From Brucella thiophenivorans (lineage in GTDB: Bacteria > Pseudomonadota > Alphaproteobacteria > Rhizobiales > Rhizobiaceae), in the NCBI RefSeq assembly GCF_002252445.1, contig NZ_NNRJ01000061.1, positions 1 through 64,000 on the forward strand: a stretch of DNA of 64,000 nt, in the 5' to 3' direction. The translations under genes and the position numbers were made by a program. Of the stretch, positions 18,701 to 28,057 are shown piece by piece. How positions within the stretch are numbered: position 1 is the stretch's first letter; each line of letters starts with the position of its first letter. Below the pieces are notes generated by a model. That model made no database searches. It worked only from the letters and a program-made list of their open reading frames with translations, and was not told the origin of the DNA.

Positions 18701-19458
18701 AATGCATAGCCAATTTGCAGGACCGATAACAGATAAAGCACACGGCGGAATTGCTTTTCACTACCGCTGTCTTTTTGGGCGTGAAGGGTTGTTCTATAGG
18801 GCAATGCGCGAAATCCGCGGGCGTTCAAAACGTCTGCGCGTTCATGGGCGTCCGAGAGTGCACTCGTGACCAAAGGCACAACCAGCATCGACAATGCATT
18901 CAGGCGCGATTTTACGCCGGATTCCGTATTCAGTCCTCTTGAACGTTGCGCGTCTTGGATGGCCTTGGCGCGCGCGCCGAACTCATCAAGAAGCAGGAGC
19001 GGGGAAGCCAGCAGATAGGAAACGCCGGGAGGAAAGCGTGCCACATCGAACGCCCGCAGTAATGTAGATGGATGTGTTGATGATACAAAAAGCAGGGAGC
19101 CCGCCAGCATCAGCGAAATGCGCCCTGAAAGCAGAGCCGCATGGGCCAATCCGTCAGCGCTGTATCTTAGATAACCAGTTGATATAAAATCATTCTGCGG
19201 GAGAATTAGTCCATGAAAAATGAAAACAGCGAGCACAAACGGCAGTGATAACAGAGCGAAGCGCTTGAGCACTTTTCCCTTAAAGCCGAACGGTATGGAC
19301 AGTGCCACCAGAATGAAGCTGGATAGCCAGAGCGCTGGCCATGACAGCACGAATGACAGCGCAATGATCCAGACAAGCAAGGCAAGCTTGGTCAATGGGT
19401 TAGCCCGGTGGAGAATGCTCTCCCCCGGGCTGAAAATAAAGGAATTATGTGAACTCAT
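18691..19458 (-). CDS. ecfT: ECF transporter transmembrane (T) component
   Basis: Membrane protein of 255 residues starting SPGESILHRANPLTKLALLV, the typical EcfT N-terminus, with four to five hydrophobic segments. The coupling-helix region with Ala-Arg-Gly pattern appears as AQRSRGL and ADVLNARGFRA. It connects the two ATPases to the substrate-binding S component encoded just upstream (overlap of 4 bases). Assignment rests on these motifs and on the operon. Confidence 0.9.
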   Translation of the reverse strand: MSSHNSFIFSPGESILHRANPLTKLALLVWIIALSFVLSWPALWLSSFILVALSIPFGFKGKVLKRFALLSLPFVLAVFIFHGLILPQNDFISTGYLRYSADGLAHAALLSGRISLMLAGSLLFVSSTHPSTLLRAFDVARFPPGVSYLLASPLLLLDEFGARAKAIQDAQRSRGLNTESGVKSRLNALSMLVVPLVTSALSDAHERADVLNARGFRALPYRTTLHAQKDSGSEKQFRRVLYLLSVLQIGYALWR

Positions 19459-20048
19459 GCTTTGCGGCTATATTTCAAATAGGAGTAGCCGGATGACAGG
19501 CGTTCGGGAAGCTTGCTGATGATGGCCCAGACCAGAAGCGCGCTGATGACCTTATCGGCGATATTGGCGGTGAATACTGTGACTGCGACCGAGCTTAACA
19601 AGGTCTGTCCGACATTTGCCAGATAGGCGATGAAGAAGTCAGCGCCTGAACCCGTCACCCCACCAAACAGATAAATACGGATAGGCACTGCAACCACGGT
19701 AAGAGCAGCGGCAATCACAACACCGGACAACGCTGCCTGCCAGAATGTTCTGAACCAGCCAGCACGAGCCAAAAGACCCGCAACAACGCCAATGACCAGT
19801 GCGACGGGTGCGAAAGCAGCAGCGACTGGTGCGAAGATCAGCCCGATTATAAGATTTGTGAGAAGACCGGTTAAGCCGCCTGCAATTGGCCCCGCCAGCA
19901 CAGCCACCAGTATGGTGCCGATGGAATCGAGGAAGATTGGCAGCCGCAGCAGATCGTTGAGCTGTCCACCGACAATATTGATCACAATCGCCACAGCGAT
20001 GAGCGCGAGTATCCGCGTATCGAAATGAGTTTTTGCTATAGCCGTCAT
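19455..20048 (-). CDS. ECF transporter substrate-binding (S) component
   Basis: Small integral membrane protein of 197 residues with about six segments. The region RLPIFLDSIGTILVAVLAGP, followed by a glycine-rich helix (GGLTGLLTNLIIGL), is typical of S components. It should define the substrate of the transporter. I cannot match it to a known S-protein such as BioY, ThiT or RibU, so the vitamin or metal is open. It is the second gene of a five-gene minus-strand operon headed by a PPC/DUF296 protein. Confidence 0.82.
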   Translation of the reverse strand: MTAIAKTHFDTRILALIAVAIVINIVGGQLNDLLRLPIFLDSIGTILVAVLAGPIAGGLTGLLTNLIIGLIFAPVAAAFAPVALVIGVVAGLLARAGWFRTFWQAALSGVVIAAALTVVAVPIRIYLFGGVTGSGADFFIAYLANVGQTLLSSVAVTVFTANIADKVISALLVWAIISKLPERLSSGYSYLKYSRKA

Positions 20049-20073
20049 CGGCTTACCCCCTGTTAAAATTTGC

Positions 20074-20514
20074 TTATTCAGATTGTTGTCTTGGTTCGAC
20101 GATCAGTTCTTCCCAGCCGGACTTTGCGCATAATTCTCGGCGGAAGCTGAGGTCTTCGAGTTCAGCCAGAATAATTTCGGCTGTGGTGTAGACGGCTGAT
20201 CCGACACCAAAATGAGCGCCGATTGTCTTGCCGGTTCGATCTGAAAGCGAAATATGAAGATGCTCCCCTTTTTCGTCGATTGTTCCGACGAGAGAGACGA
20301 TTTCGAAATGCCCGGATACCTCGGCCCAGACACCCGTATTGGCATAACGCAGAAGGGCGGTATTAAGGCTGCCGACGACAGACACAATCGATACGGCCTT
20401 TAAACCTTTCGCATCAACGAAGGCGCGCAATTCTTTAACAACGTCATCCCCCGGCTCAAGCCGAATGGCATAAAAGCGAGCCTGACTGGCTTGCGCATTC
20501 TCGAATTTTGTCAT
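20074..20514 (-). CDS. PPC/DUF296 domain protein
   Basis: Cytosolic protein of 146 residues matching the PPC (DUF296) fold: FYAIRLEPGDDVVKELRAFV at the start, then VSIVSVVGSLNTALLRYAN and GEHLHISLSDRTGKTIGAHF, ending VYTTAEIILAEL. The bacterial family forms trimers, may bind a metal through conserved His residues and has no firm function. As the first gene of the ECF operon, 25 bases before the S component, it may act on or sense the imported compound. Confidence 0.85.
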   Translation of the reverse strand: MTKFENAQASQARFYAIRLEPGDDVVKELRAFVDAKGLKAVSIVSVVGSLNTALLRYANTGVWAEVSGHFEIVSLVGTIDEKGEHLHISLSDRTGKTIGAHFGVGSAVYTTAEIILAELEDLSFRRELCAKSGWEELIVEPRQQSE

Positions 20515-21034
20515 TCACAACCTCAATTTCCGCAACAGTATCAGCCAAAAATCGATTTTGATTTTCGGGGAATATGATGCGTATATTCAATAAATTAGAG
20601 CGTCCTTCGCCCGTCCAGCAAAACGGGCGGCGCTCTGAGCGGAGCACGATGTTAGTTGATCTAAAAACCTACAAAATCGATAGATAAATTATACTAAAGA
20701 TCACGTCGCAAATAAAAGACCTTACCGCTTTTCATGCGCCAGATGGTTTAAGCTAAACACGTTTGTGATACGCTTTTTCGACGTCTGAACTGGTTTATTT
20801 GCCTTGCGGGATTGCGGGGTGATTTGGTGTATGATTGATTTAATTGATCAAAGAGATAACTTATCTGCCAAGAAAGACAGAAGCGTTTCGCTCTCTCGAA
20901 GTCTAAAAAGATGGTGAAATTAGATAATCTATCCAGAACAAATTCTTCTGAAAATTCCATCTTTCATAATGCTGTAACATAAGCAAAACATATGAAACCC
21001 GTTGAAAACAATATTTTGAACGGGGCTGATCTCA
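20515..21034. other. intergenic region between ECF and phn operons
   Basis: About 520 bases with no credible gene. It holds the divergent promoters of the ECF operon and phnD and a hairpin at 20597-20636. A 70-codon minus-strand ORF (20748-20960) has no family features. Near 20977 CTGTAAC lies in a stretch that resembles half of a Pho box, but the second half is poor. Confidence 0.6.
20597..20636. repeat. nested hairpin in the ECF-phn intergenic region
   Basis: An outer stem AGAGCG / CGCTCT encloses an inner stem CGCCCGT / ACGGGCG with loop CCAGCAAA. The outer AGAGCG...CGCTCT arms also appear in the repeat at 13442-13482, so this is probably a member of the same class of extragenic repeats rather than a riboswitch. 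Confidence 0.6.
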
Positions 21035-21991
21035 ATGAACAGAATTCTAGCAGCACTTGCGCTGTCAACGGCGATATTCTCTGTGCCGGCTTACGCAGAA
21101 TTTAAGCTCGATAGCCGCTACGTTGATGCAGACGGTGATATGGTGGCTGACATTCCAACGGATGAAAGCAAACTCGTCGATCCGGACACGCTGGTATTTG
21201 CTTATACGCCAGTGGAAGATCCTGCTGTTTATGCCGATGTGTGGAAAGGCTTCCTTGACCATCTGGCTGACAAGACAGGCAAGAAAGTTCAGTTCTTCCC
21301 CGTTCAGGAAAATGCAGCCCAGATTGAAGCGATGCGCGCTGGTCGCTTGCATGTTTCGGGCTTCAACACAGGATCAAATCCTATTGCCGTGGCCTGCGCT
21401 GGTTTCCGTCCTTTCGCTATGATGGCATCCAAAAATGGTGAGTTTGGCTATGAAATGGAAATCATCACATATCCTCAGTCCGGCATTGAAAAGATTGAAG
21501 ATATTAAGGGAAAAAAGCTCGCTTTTACCTCGGAAACATCGAATTCCGGGTTCAAGGCCCCTTCGGCTCTCCTGAAGGCCGAATACAATCTCGCCGCAGG
21601 TACTGATTTCGAACCTGTCTTCTCTGGCAAGCACGATAATTCGATCCTGGGTGTAGCCAATAAGGATTACCCGGCTGCGGCAATCGCCAATTCCGTGCTC
21701 AAGCGCATGGTCGCGCGTGATGTGGTCAAGGACGATCAGCTGGTTACGATCTTCACATCGCAGACTTTCCCAACGACTGGCTATGGCGTTGCCCATAATT
21801 TGAAGCCGGAACTGCAGGAAAAGATCAAAGAAGCATTCTTCTCCTACGACTGGGATGGGTCCGCGTTGCTTAAGGAATTCGGAACCTCAGAACCACCGCA
21901 GGAAGCCTTTATTCCGATTACGTTTAAGGAGCATTGGGCCGTTATTCGTCAGATCGACGATGCAAATGGCGTTTCCTACGCCTGCAAGTAA
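21035..21991 (+). CDS. phnD: phosphonate-type ABC transporter periplasmic binding protein
   Basis: Periplasmic binding protein of 318 residues with a signal peptide ending PAYA. The PhnD signature is clear: FAYTPVEDPAVYADVWKGFL, FFPVQENAAQIEAMRAGRLH and FTSETSNSGFKAPSALL. It binds phosphonates, phosphate esters or phosphite in the family. It is the first gene of phnD-phnC-phnE-phnE. A hairpin between phnD and phnC probably limits downstream transcription so that the binding protein is made in excess. Confidence 0.93.
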   Translation: MNRILAALALSTAIFSVPAYAEFKLDSRYVDADGDMVADIPTDESKLVDPDTLVFAYTPVEDPAVYADVWKGFLDHLADKTGKKVQFFPVQENAAQIEAMRAGRLHVSGFNTGSNPIAVACAGFRPFAMMASKNGEFGYEMEIITYPQSGIEKIEDIKGKKLAFTSETSNSGFKAPSALLKAEYNLAAGTDFEPVFSGKHDNSILGVANKDYPAAAIANSVLKRMVARDVVKDDQLVTIFTSQTFPTTGYGVAHNLKPELQEKIKEAFFSYDWDGSALLKEFGTSEPPQEAFIPITFKEHWAVIRQIDDANGVSYACK

Positions 21992-22007
21992 TTTCTCTTA
22001 ATTTTAG

Positions 22008-22046
22008 GGCACTGGATCTTTGACCCAGTGCCTCTCTTTATTTTTA
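22008..22046 (+). terminator. intercistronic attenuator between phnD and phnC
   Basis: An 8-bp stem GGCACTGG / CCAGTGCC with an 9-base loop, followed by a T-rich stretch (CTCTTTATTTTT). Located just after the phnD stop, it fits a partial terminator. Confidence 0.7.
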
Positions 22047-22059
22047 GGCGGGAACGTTA

Positions 22060-22899
22060 ATGCTCAGAATTACGGGGCTGACAAAAACATATAAGACGGG
22101 CGATAAAGCGCTCAATGGCATCAATCTGGAAATACCATCAGGACAGGTTGTCGGGCTTATCGGTCCGTCTGGTGCGGGTAAATCCAGTCTCATTCGTTGC
22201 ATTAACAGACTGATCGAACCGAGTTCCGGTCAGATATTTCTCAATGACAAGGATATTGCGGGATTATCGCGCGGTGATCTACGCCTTGCGCGGCGCAAAA
22301 TCGGAATGATTTTTCAGGAATATGCGCTCGTCGAACGCCTGACAGTTATGGAAAACGTGCTTTCAGGTCGATTGGGTTATGTTCCATTCTGGCGGAGTTT
22401 TCTGCGCCGTTATCCATCCGCATATGTTGAGAATGCGTTTGCGCTTCTTGATCGGGTGGGATTGAGCGCGCATGTTGATAAACGTGCCGATGCATTGTCG
22501 GGTGGTCAGCGTCAGCGCGTCGGCATTGCGCGCGCGCTTGAGCAGGACCCAGAATTGCTGCTGATTGATGAGCCCACTGCATCGCTTGATCCAAAAACCT
22601 CAAGACAAATCATGCGCTTGATCGTTGAAATATGCAAAGAACGGGACTTGCCGGCGATTATCAACATTCACGATGTATTGCTTGCTCAGGCTTTTGTGGA
22701 ACGCATCATCGGTCTGCGTGCGGGCGAGGTGGTTTTCGATGGCACACCGGCGGACCTGGATACAGATGCGTTAACGCGTATCTATGGCGAAGAAGATTGG
22801 GCTGCGATGCAAAAGCAAGCCGAAGAAGATGCCGATGAAGAACGCCTTGCGGCCAACGAACTGGTACAGGTTGAAAATCGCTTGGCGCGCGTTCTGTGA
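22060..22899 (+). CDS. phnC: phosphonate-type ABC transporter ATP-binding protein
   Basis: ATPase of 279 residues with Walker [11 protein letters not shown]-loop [20 protein letters not shown] (typical PhnC), signature [10 protein letters not shown], Walker [13 protein letters not shown] and the switch His in NIHD. A charged C-terminal tail of about 35 residues is rich in Glu and Ala. Overlaps the first phnE start by 4 bases (GTGATG). Confidence 0.94.
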   Translation: MLRITGLTKTYKTGDKALNGINLEIPSGQVVGLIGPSGAGKSSLIRCINRLIEPSSGQIFLNDKDIAGLSRGDLRLARRKIGMIFQEYALVERLTVMENVLSGRLGYVPFWRSFLRRYPSAYVENAFALLDRVGLSAHVDKRADALSGGQRQRVGIARALEQDPELLLIDEPTASLDPKTSRQIMRLIVEICKERDLPAIINIHDVLLAQAFVERIIGLRAGEVVFDGTPADLDTDALTRIYGEEDWAAMQKQAEEDADEERLAANELVQVENRLARVL

Positions 22900-23714
22900 T
22901 GTCTCAGGCCAGTTTTGAAACATATCCCAAGGCGTGGAAAAGACCGCCCCTATTCATCCAATCCGCGACTGTTCGCTGGCTGGTTTATGGCGTGGCGATT
23001 TTATATTTTTTAGTGGCGACCGCTTCAATCGACGTGAATTGGGCGCGTGCTTATGAAGGAATGGATAGGGGATGGCGTTTTTTACAAGGCTTTCTCGTCC
23101 CTGATTTTACAACACGTTGGCGGGATATTGCGGCCGGGCTGCAAGAGAGCCTGACGATGACGTTTTGTTCCACGATTGTTGGAATTATCGTCTCTATCCC
23201 GATCGGCGTCGGCGCTGCGCGTAACATGGCACCGGCACCGGTTTATTACATCTGTCGCTCAATAATTGCCGTATCGCGTGCGTTTCAGGAAATTATCATT
23301 GCGATCCTGCTTGTTGCGATGTTCGGTTTCGGGCCTTTCGCAGGCTTTTTGACACTTGCTTTTGCCACAATTGGTTTTATCGCCAAATTGCTTGCTGAAG
23401 CTATTGAGGAAATCGATGAGAAACAGGCCGAGGCAATCAGGTCAACCGGGGCGTCTTGGTTGCAATTGATCAATTACGCCGTCCAGCCGCAGGTTGCGCC
23501 ACGGTTGATTGGGCTTTCGCTTTATCGCTTCGACATCAATTTCCGTGAATCCGCAGTCATCGGCATCGTCGGCGCCGGCGGCATCGGTGCAACGCTGAAC
23601 ACCTCCATCGACCGTTATGAGTATGACAGCGCAGGTGCCGTGCTAATCCTTATCATCATTATTGTCATGCTCGCCGAATACGGCTCGAGCCTTATTCGCA
23701 AACGGATACAGTAA
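22896..23714 (+). CDS. phnE: phosphonate-type ABC transporter permease 1
   Basis: Inner-membrane permease of 272 residues with about six membrane segments. The coupling loop reads [20 protein letters not shown], the PhnE form of the EAA motif. The next conserved stretch is [20 protein letters not shown]. It forms the channel with the second PhnE encoded directly downstream. Confidence 0.93.
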   Translation: MMSQASFETYPKAWKRPPLFIQSATVRWLVYGVAILYFLVATASIDVNWARAYEGMDRGWRFLQGFLVPDFTTRWRDIAAGLQESLTMTFCSTIVGIIVSIPIGVGAARNMAPAPVYYICRSIIAVSRAFQEIIIAILLVAMFGFGPFAGFLTLAFATIGFIAKLLAEAIEEIDEKQAEAIRSTGASWLQLINYAVQPQVAPRLIGLSLYRFDINFRESAVIGIVGAGGIGATLNTSIDRYEYDSAGAVLILIIIIVMLAEYGSSLIRKRIQ

Positions 23715-24533
23715 ATGCCCACGACAATTCTGGCCAATGGCCGCAAGCATTGGCGAAAGCTTCAACCAAGTGCTGAACTGATCCAGTGGAGCGGCTGGTT
23801 TGTGCTCTTCGCATTCTTTGTGTTCTGCTGGCAGATCATGACGAAAGATACGATCTGGGCATTTGTTGAAGATGCGCCGCGACAAGGCGCAGATATTCTT
23901 TCGCGTGCCTTTCCGCCACGTCTTTCTTACGTTCCGGAATTGCTTGTTCCTTTGTGGGATACGTTGAATATGGCGACGCTTGGGACTGCAGCGGGCACAA
24001 TTCTTGCTGTTCCCATCGCATTTTTGGCAGCACGAAACACAACGCCAAGCCTGTTGATATTCCGGCCATTAGCACTTTTCGTGATTGTTGCCTCCCGGTC
24101 GATCAACTCGTTGATCTGGGCTCTCTTGCTTGTTGCTATTCTTGGTCCGGGTTTGCTTGCGGGCATTATTGCCATCGCTCTGCGATCCATCGGGTTCGTC
24201 GGCAAGCTTCTTTATGAAGCGATTGAAGAAGTTGATCAGAGCCAGGTAGAGGCAGTTTCTGCAACAGGAGCGAGCCGGATGCAGGTGATTGATTACGCAA
24301 TCGTGCCGCAAGTTTTGCCGTCGTTTCTCGGAATTACGGTGTTTCGCTGGGACATCAATATTCGTGAATCGGCGATTTTGGGATTGGTCGGAGCCGGTGG
24401 ACTTGGTCTTAAGCTTCAGTCATCGCTAAGCATGTTGGCTTGGCCTCAAGTCACGACTATTTTTCTGGTTATCCTATCGACAGTTGTGATTTCCGAATGG
24501 ATTTCTGCGCAAGTTCGTAAGGCGATTACTTAA
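23715..24533 (+). CDS. phnE: phosphonate-type ABC transporter permease 2
   Basis: Second permease of 272 residues, starting right after the stop of the first. It has the same coupling loop (EAIEEVDQSQVEAVSATGAS) and WDINIRESAILGLVGAGGLG, so the two arose by duplication and probably form a heterodimer. No C-P lyase, phosphonatase or phosphite dehydrogenase gene follows, so the imported compound is processed elsewhere. Confidence 0.93.
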   Translation: MPTTILANGRKHWRKLQPSAELIQWSGWFVLFAFFVFCWQIMTKDTIWAFVEDAPRQGADILSRAFPPRLSYVPELLVPLWDTLNMATLGTAAGTILAVPIAFLAARNTTPSLLIFRPLALFVIVASRSINSLIWALLLVAILGPGLLAGIIAIALRSIGFVGKLLYEAIEEVDQSQVEAVSATGASRMQVIDYAIVPQVLPSFLGITVFRWDINIRESAILGLVGAGGLGLKLQSSLSMLAWPQVTTIFLVILSTVVISEWISAQVRKAIT

Positions 24534-24534
24534 G

Positions 24535-24600
24535 AGCGCATCCCAAAAAGTGTGAAACGGTTTTTGGACAAAGATACGCGTCAAAAAAATGATTAGAGCG
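24535..24600. repeat. dispersed repeat (copy B)
   Basis: The element AAAGTGTGAAACGGTTTTTG followed by a GATACGCGTCAA stretch and TTAGAGCG lies between the convergent phnE and GMC genes. It resembles copies at about 13400 and 50690. Confidence 0.7.
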
Positions 24601-26296
24601 CTGATTTTATTAAATCAGAAATGCGCTCTGCTACCATGATGGTAGGCATGTTGGTATTTGCACATGGGATGCTTGGGAAAATTGAAGCATCGCATATGCG
24701 AAGTCCGTCTATGCCATGTACGTAGCCCTCCGGACTGGTGACGGCAAGCGGATCGGAGTTGGCACCCATGCGGCAAGTGCAGGAGGGGTGCCATGTGCCG
24801 CCAACATGTTTGCGCACAAAAGTGGTCAATGCGGCATCATCCTCCAGTAGCGAGCCTATGCTGACACCCGACGTAATTACTGCATGAACAAGTGCGGTCC
24901 GTAACGGGCCTGCCACGTCGAGCATAGCTGAAAGATTGCCGCGCTGTAGCGCGTTCCATGTTCCGGGAACCGCCACACGCGCAACGCGTGGCGTGTAGCT
25001 TGATGGAAAGACCGTGCCAGCAAAATGACGCATGTTCCGGTCGGAGAGGATAGCGGCACCTTTTCGCACCGCATCTTTTAAGCGTGCGAGATCGCGCTCG
25101 TCGCTCAACATGCGAAAATCGACATTGGGTTCATCGCTTGAATCGGATGATGCAAGCGTGACTTGACCACGTGAGAAGGATTTATTCACCCAGAAGAACA
25201 GACTGCCGATCCGATTTCCGACAGAATGCCAGCCGGACCGAGCAAGAATGGCGGCATGCATGTCACTTGGAGGTGTATCTTTTAGGCCGGATGAGTAACG
25301 CCAGATTGCCTGTTCGTGATGTTCTTTTGCATTTTTGTTCCGTGCTGCGGGTGGTAGATATGCAGCAACGGCGATGGAAGGATGCTCCATCAGATTTTGG
25401 CCAACACCGGGAAGTTCGTGAACAACAGGTATTTCGAGGCTTGTCAGGTGATCGCCGGGGCCAATGCCAGAGCGCATCAGCAAGGTTGGCGAATGAATTG
25501 CACCCGATGAAACAATGACTTCATGTGCGTTCAATTGAATATTATCGGTTTGTCCATCCGCTTTGACGATGGCGCCAGTGGCTTTTTTGCCAACAAATGT
25601 GATCTTTACGGCTGTAAAGCCGGTCATGATTTGCAGATTGGGACGCTTTCGCACTTCGTCTGTCAGATAGGCTATGGAAGTCGGTAATCGTTCGCCTTGG
25701 TCGCTGACAGCAACAGCGCCACGATAAGTGCCATCGCGCCATTCTCCGTTCTGGTCCTTGCCGATTGGCCAGCCATTTTTGTCGATTGTTTGCATGACGC
25801 GATCAACGAATGGCGAAATTCGTTCATCATCGATACGGCGGATCGAAATCGGGCCGTCATGACCATGCAGTGGTCCGTCAAAATCACGATCAGCTTCGAT
25901 CTTCCGAAAGTAGGGCAGGCAATTTTCCCAAGTCCAGCCCCGAGCACCGATTTCATGCCATTCGTCATAATCGGCAGGAGCGCCACGATTGGCCATCAGG
26001 GCATTGATCGCCGAGCCACCGCCTAGAATTTTGGCCTGCTCGTAGCGGCGGGAAGCTATACTTTCTCCGCTTTTGCCAAAATGGCCCATACGCGCCTGAA
26101 GCTTTTCCCAGATATTGCGCGTGTCGAGATAAGCGCGGCCGGGATAGCGACTGCGAATGGCATCGGGCATGTCGGACGCACTTATGTCGCGACCAGCTTC
26201 CACCAGAATAACGCGTCTGTTCGGGTCTTCGGATAGACGGGCGGCAAGGACGCAACCCGCGGAGCCACCGCCTAAAATGAGATGATCGGCAATCAT
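24593..26296 (-). CDS. GMC-family FAD oxidoreductase (choline dehydrogenase-like)
   Basis: Flavoprotein of 567 residues that oxidises an alcohol group. The N-terminal FAD-binding motif is LILGGGSAGCVLAARLSED with the acidic residue in VEAG, and GMC signature 1 is near KILGGGSAINALM. The catalytic His region GTWHPSCTCRMG and final NTNMPTIMVAERI are present. It is the last gene of a minus-strand operon with a polyamine-type ABC importer and an FAD amine oxidase, overlapping the upstream permease gene by 4 bases. The substrate is probably the imported compound or its breakdown product. Confidence 0.9.
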   Translation of the reverse strand: MIADHLILGGGSAGCVLAARLSEDPNRRVILVEAGRDISASDMPDAIRSRYPGRAYLDTRNIWEKLQARMGHFGKSGESIASRRYEQAKILGGGSAINALMANRGAPADYDEWHEIGARGWTWENCLPYFRKIEADRDFDGPLHGHDGPISIRRIDDERISPFVDRVMQTIDKNGWPIGKDQNGEWRDGTYRGAVAVSDQGERLPTSIAYLTDEVRKRPNLQIMTGFTAVKITFVGKKATGAIVKADGQTDNIQLNAHEVIVSSGAIHSPTLLMRSGIGPGDHLTSLEIPVVHELPGVGQNLMEHPSIAVAAYLPPAARNKNAKEHHEQAIWRYSSGLKDTPPSDMHAAILARSGWHSVGNRIGSLFFWVNKSFSRGQVTLASSDSSDEPNVDFRMLSDERDLARLKDAVRKGAAILSDRNMRHFAGTVFPSSYTPRVARVAVPGTWNALQRGNLSAMLDVAGPLRTALVHAVITSGVSIGSLLEDDAALTTFVRKHVGGTWHPSCTCRMGANSDPLAVTSPEGYVHGIDGLRICDASIFPSIPCANTNMPTIMVAERISDLIKSAL

Positions 26297-27087
26297 GCTG
26301 CGGCCTGATCTTTACGCTGCCTGCCTGCGCTCAGTGCTGCGAGCATAACGACGATGAAGGAGACTGCGGTCAGTAGTGAACTGATCGACGCAATCGTTGG
26401 ATCGATCTCGTCACGCAGGGCTGTAAACATGCGCTTTGTGAGCGTTTGATACTGGCCACCTGAAATGAACAATGACACTACCGTTTCATCGATTGCCGAA
26501 ATGAACGCAAACAGCAGGCCGGAAATCACGCTTGGTTTGATCTGCGGTAGCGTCACGGAAAAGAATGCGCGAAATCGGTTCATGCCGAGACTACGCGCAA
26601 CCATTTCCTGTGTCGGGTCGAATTTGCGTAAACCCACCAGAACCGATGTCACCACATAAGGAAGGCCGAGCATGATATTAGCGAGGATCAGGCCCGATAA
26701 GGTCGCCAGCAGCCCAACCTTCGCATAGACGAAGAAAACGCCAACCGCGGTAATGACGATGGGCACAACGAGCGGCAGCAACAAAACCACCTGCATGCTG
26801 CGGACAAGCCGGGAGGATGTCAGATTGAGTGCATAGGCGGCTGCGGTCCCGATGATGGTGGAAAGAATAGCGCTTGCCACCGCAACGATGAGGCTGACTT
26901 TCGTTGCCTGCATCCATGCGCTGCTGGCAAGATAGGCTTCATACCAGCGAAAAGACCAGCTTGGCGGCGGAAACGTGAGAAAGCGTGTTCCGGAAAACGA
27001 CATTGGCACGATGATCAGGATCGGAATGATCAGCCAGATCAGGATCAGTGATACGACGGTGATTAGGATTGCGCGGGATACGGACAT
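26293..27087 (-). CDS. polyamine-type ABC transporter permease (PotC-like)
   Basis: Inner-membrane permease of 264 residues with six segments. The EAA-type coupling loop is MVARSLGMNRFRAFFSVTLP. Placement after the PotB-like gene matches PotC/YdcV. I chose ATG 27087 (MSVSRAILITV) rather than 27117, since the longer form overlaps the preceding gene by 26 bases and adds a charged stretch. Confidence 0.88.
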   Translation of the reverse strand: MSVSRAILITVVSLILIWLIIPILIIVPMSFSGTRFLTFPPPSWSFRWYEAYLASSAWMQATKVSLIVAVASAILSTIIGTAAAYALNLTSSRLVRSMQVVLLLPLVVPIVITAVGVFFVYAKVGLLATLSGLILANIMLGLPYVVTSVLVGLRKFDPTQEMVARSLGMNRFRAFFSVTLPQIKPSVISGLLFAFISAIDETVVSLFISGGQYQTLTKRMFTALRDEIDPTIASISSLLTAVSFIVVMLAALSAGRQRKDQAAA

Positions 27088-27091
27088 GGTC

Positions 27092-27964
27092 TTACCTCGT
27101 TCCCATAATGCGTTCAAACGGGATCAGCAGACTGGTTAGACGGAAAATCAGGAAGACGCAGATCAGCAATACAACACTGATTGACGAAGCTGCACCCCAC
27201 TCATGATAGACCTCAATATTGCGCGAAACGAGCATGGAAACCATATAGGTTCGTCCGCCGCCGAGCAGTTCCGGCGTGATATAGAAACCCAGTGTCAGCA
27301 CGAAAACCAGCACCATGCCTGCGATCATTCCCGGCAGCGACAGCGGCAGGAAAACACGCGTGAAGACATAGAAGGGTGTTCCTCCAAGGCTCGAACCGGC
27401 CATTGAAAGTTCACGCGGAATTTTCTGCATGGTTGCGTAAAGCGGCAGCACCATGAATGGTAGCAGAATATGGATCGTCGCTACCACGGTGCCAAATTCG
27501 TTATTGACCAGCAGCAATGGCGTATCAATCAGCCCAAGCGATTTGAGTGCAGAATTGACCAATCCGGTTCGTTGTAACAGGATCAGCCATGCGTAAGCGC
27601 GCACAAGAACACTGGTCCAGAACGGCAGAATAACCATTGCCAGAATGAGAATGCTCCATTTTTGTGGAACAGTGGCTGCGAGATAAGCAATCGGGTATCC
27701 GAGCAGAAGCGCTGCAATGGTGACGATGAATGCAATCTTGAATGTTTGCAGGAACGTCATCCAGTAGACGTTGTCGGTGAGAAAGCGCTGATAATGAACG
27801 GCTGTAAAGCCGCCATCCTGCCAGACGGATTGCCATGCGAGCCAGCCAAGCGGTACGATCAGCAGAACCGTCACCACTGCAAGTGCCGGAGCCAAAAGGA
27901 ACAGCATCAGACGCATCTCTTTGCGTCGATAAAGTTCACTCGGATTTAGGGCCAGTCTGCTCAT
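27092..27964 (-). CDS. polyamine-type ABC transporter permease (PotB-like)
   Basis: Inner-membrane permease of 290 residues with six segments and the coupling loop MAGSSLGGTPFYVFTRVFLP, characteristic of the PotB/YdcU group. It pairs with the PotC-like protein encoded 4 bases downstream. The gap to the upstream binding-protein gene contains a strong hairpin that could reduce permease expression relative to the binding protein. Confidence 0.88.
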   Translation of the reverse strand: MSRLALNPSELYRRKEMRLMLFLLAPALAVVTVLLIVPLGWLAWQSVWQDGGFTAVHYQRFLTDNVYWMTFLQTFKIAFIVTIAALLLGYPIAYLAATVPQKWSILILAMVILPFWTSVLVRAYAWLILLQRTGLVNSALKSLGLIDTPLLLVNNEFGTVVATIHILLPFMVLPLYATMQKIPRELSMAGSSLGGTPFYVFTRVFLPLSLPGMIAGMVLVFVLTLGFYITPELLGGGRTYMVSMLVSRNIEVYHEWGAASSISVVLLICVFLIFRLTSLLIPFERIMGTR

Positions 27965-28022
27965 CTCATCACCATTAAAGGCTGTGACATTCAGTTAATG
28001 CCGGGCTTCGAAACTACGAAAT

Positions 28023-28049
28023 GCGCGCACGTCGTTATGACGTGCGCGC
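28023..28049 (-). terminator. intercistronic hairpin between binding protein and permeases
   Basis: A perfect 11-bp stem (GCGCGCACGTC / GACGTGCGCGC) with loop GTTAT, eight bases after the stop of the binding-protein gene on the minus strand. The downstream T run is weak, so it is more likely an RNA-stabilising or partial-termination hairpin than a full terminator. Confidence 0.7.
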
Positions 28050-28057
28050 TGCCAATT

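Noticed and set aside
20515-20640. Possible riboswitch before the ECF operon
   Set aside because: The hairpin looks like a member of the dispersed repeats and no known aptamer core (RFN, THI, cobalamin) is visible.
20748-20960. Minus-strand ORF of 70 codons in the ECF-phn gap
   Set aside because: No ribosome site, no family-like features, AT-rich composition typical of spacer; likely chance.
20970-21000. Possible Pho box upstream of phnD (CTGTAAC)
   Set aside because: Only one half-site matches; the second direct repeat is poor, so phosphate control is not supported.
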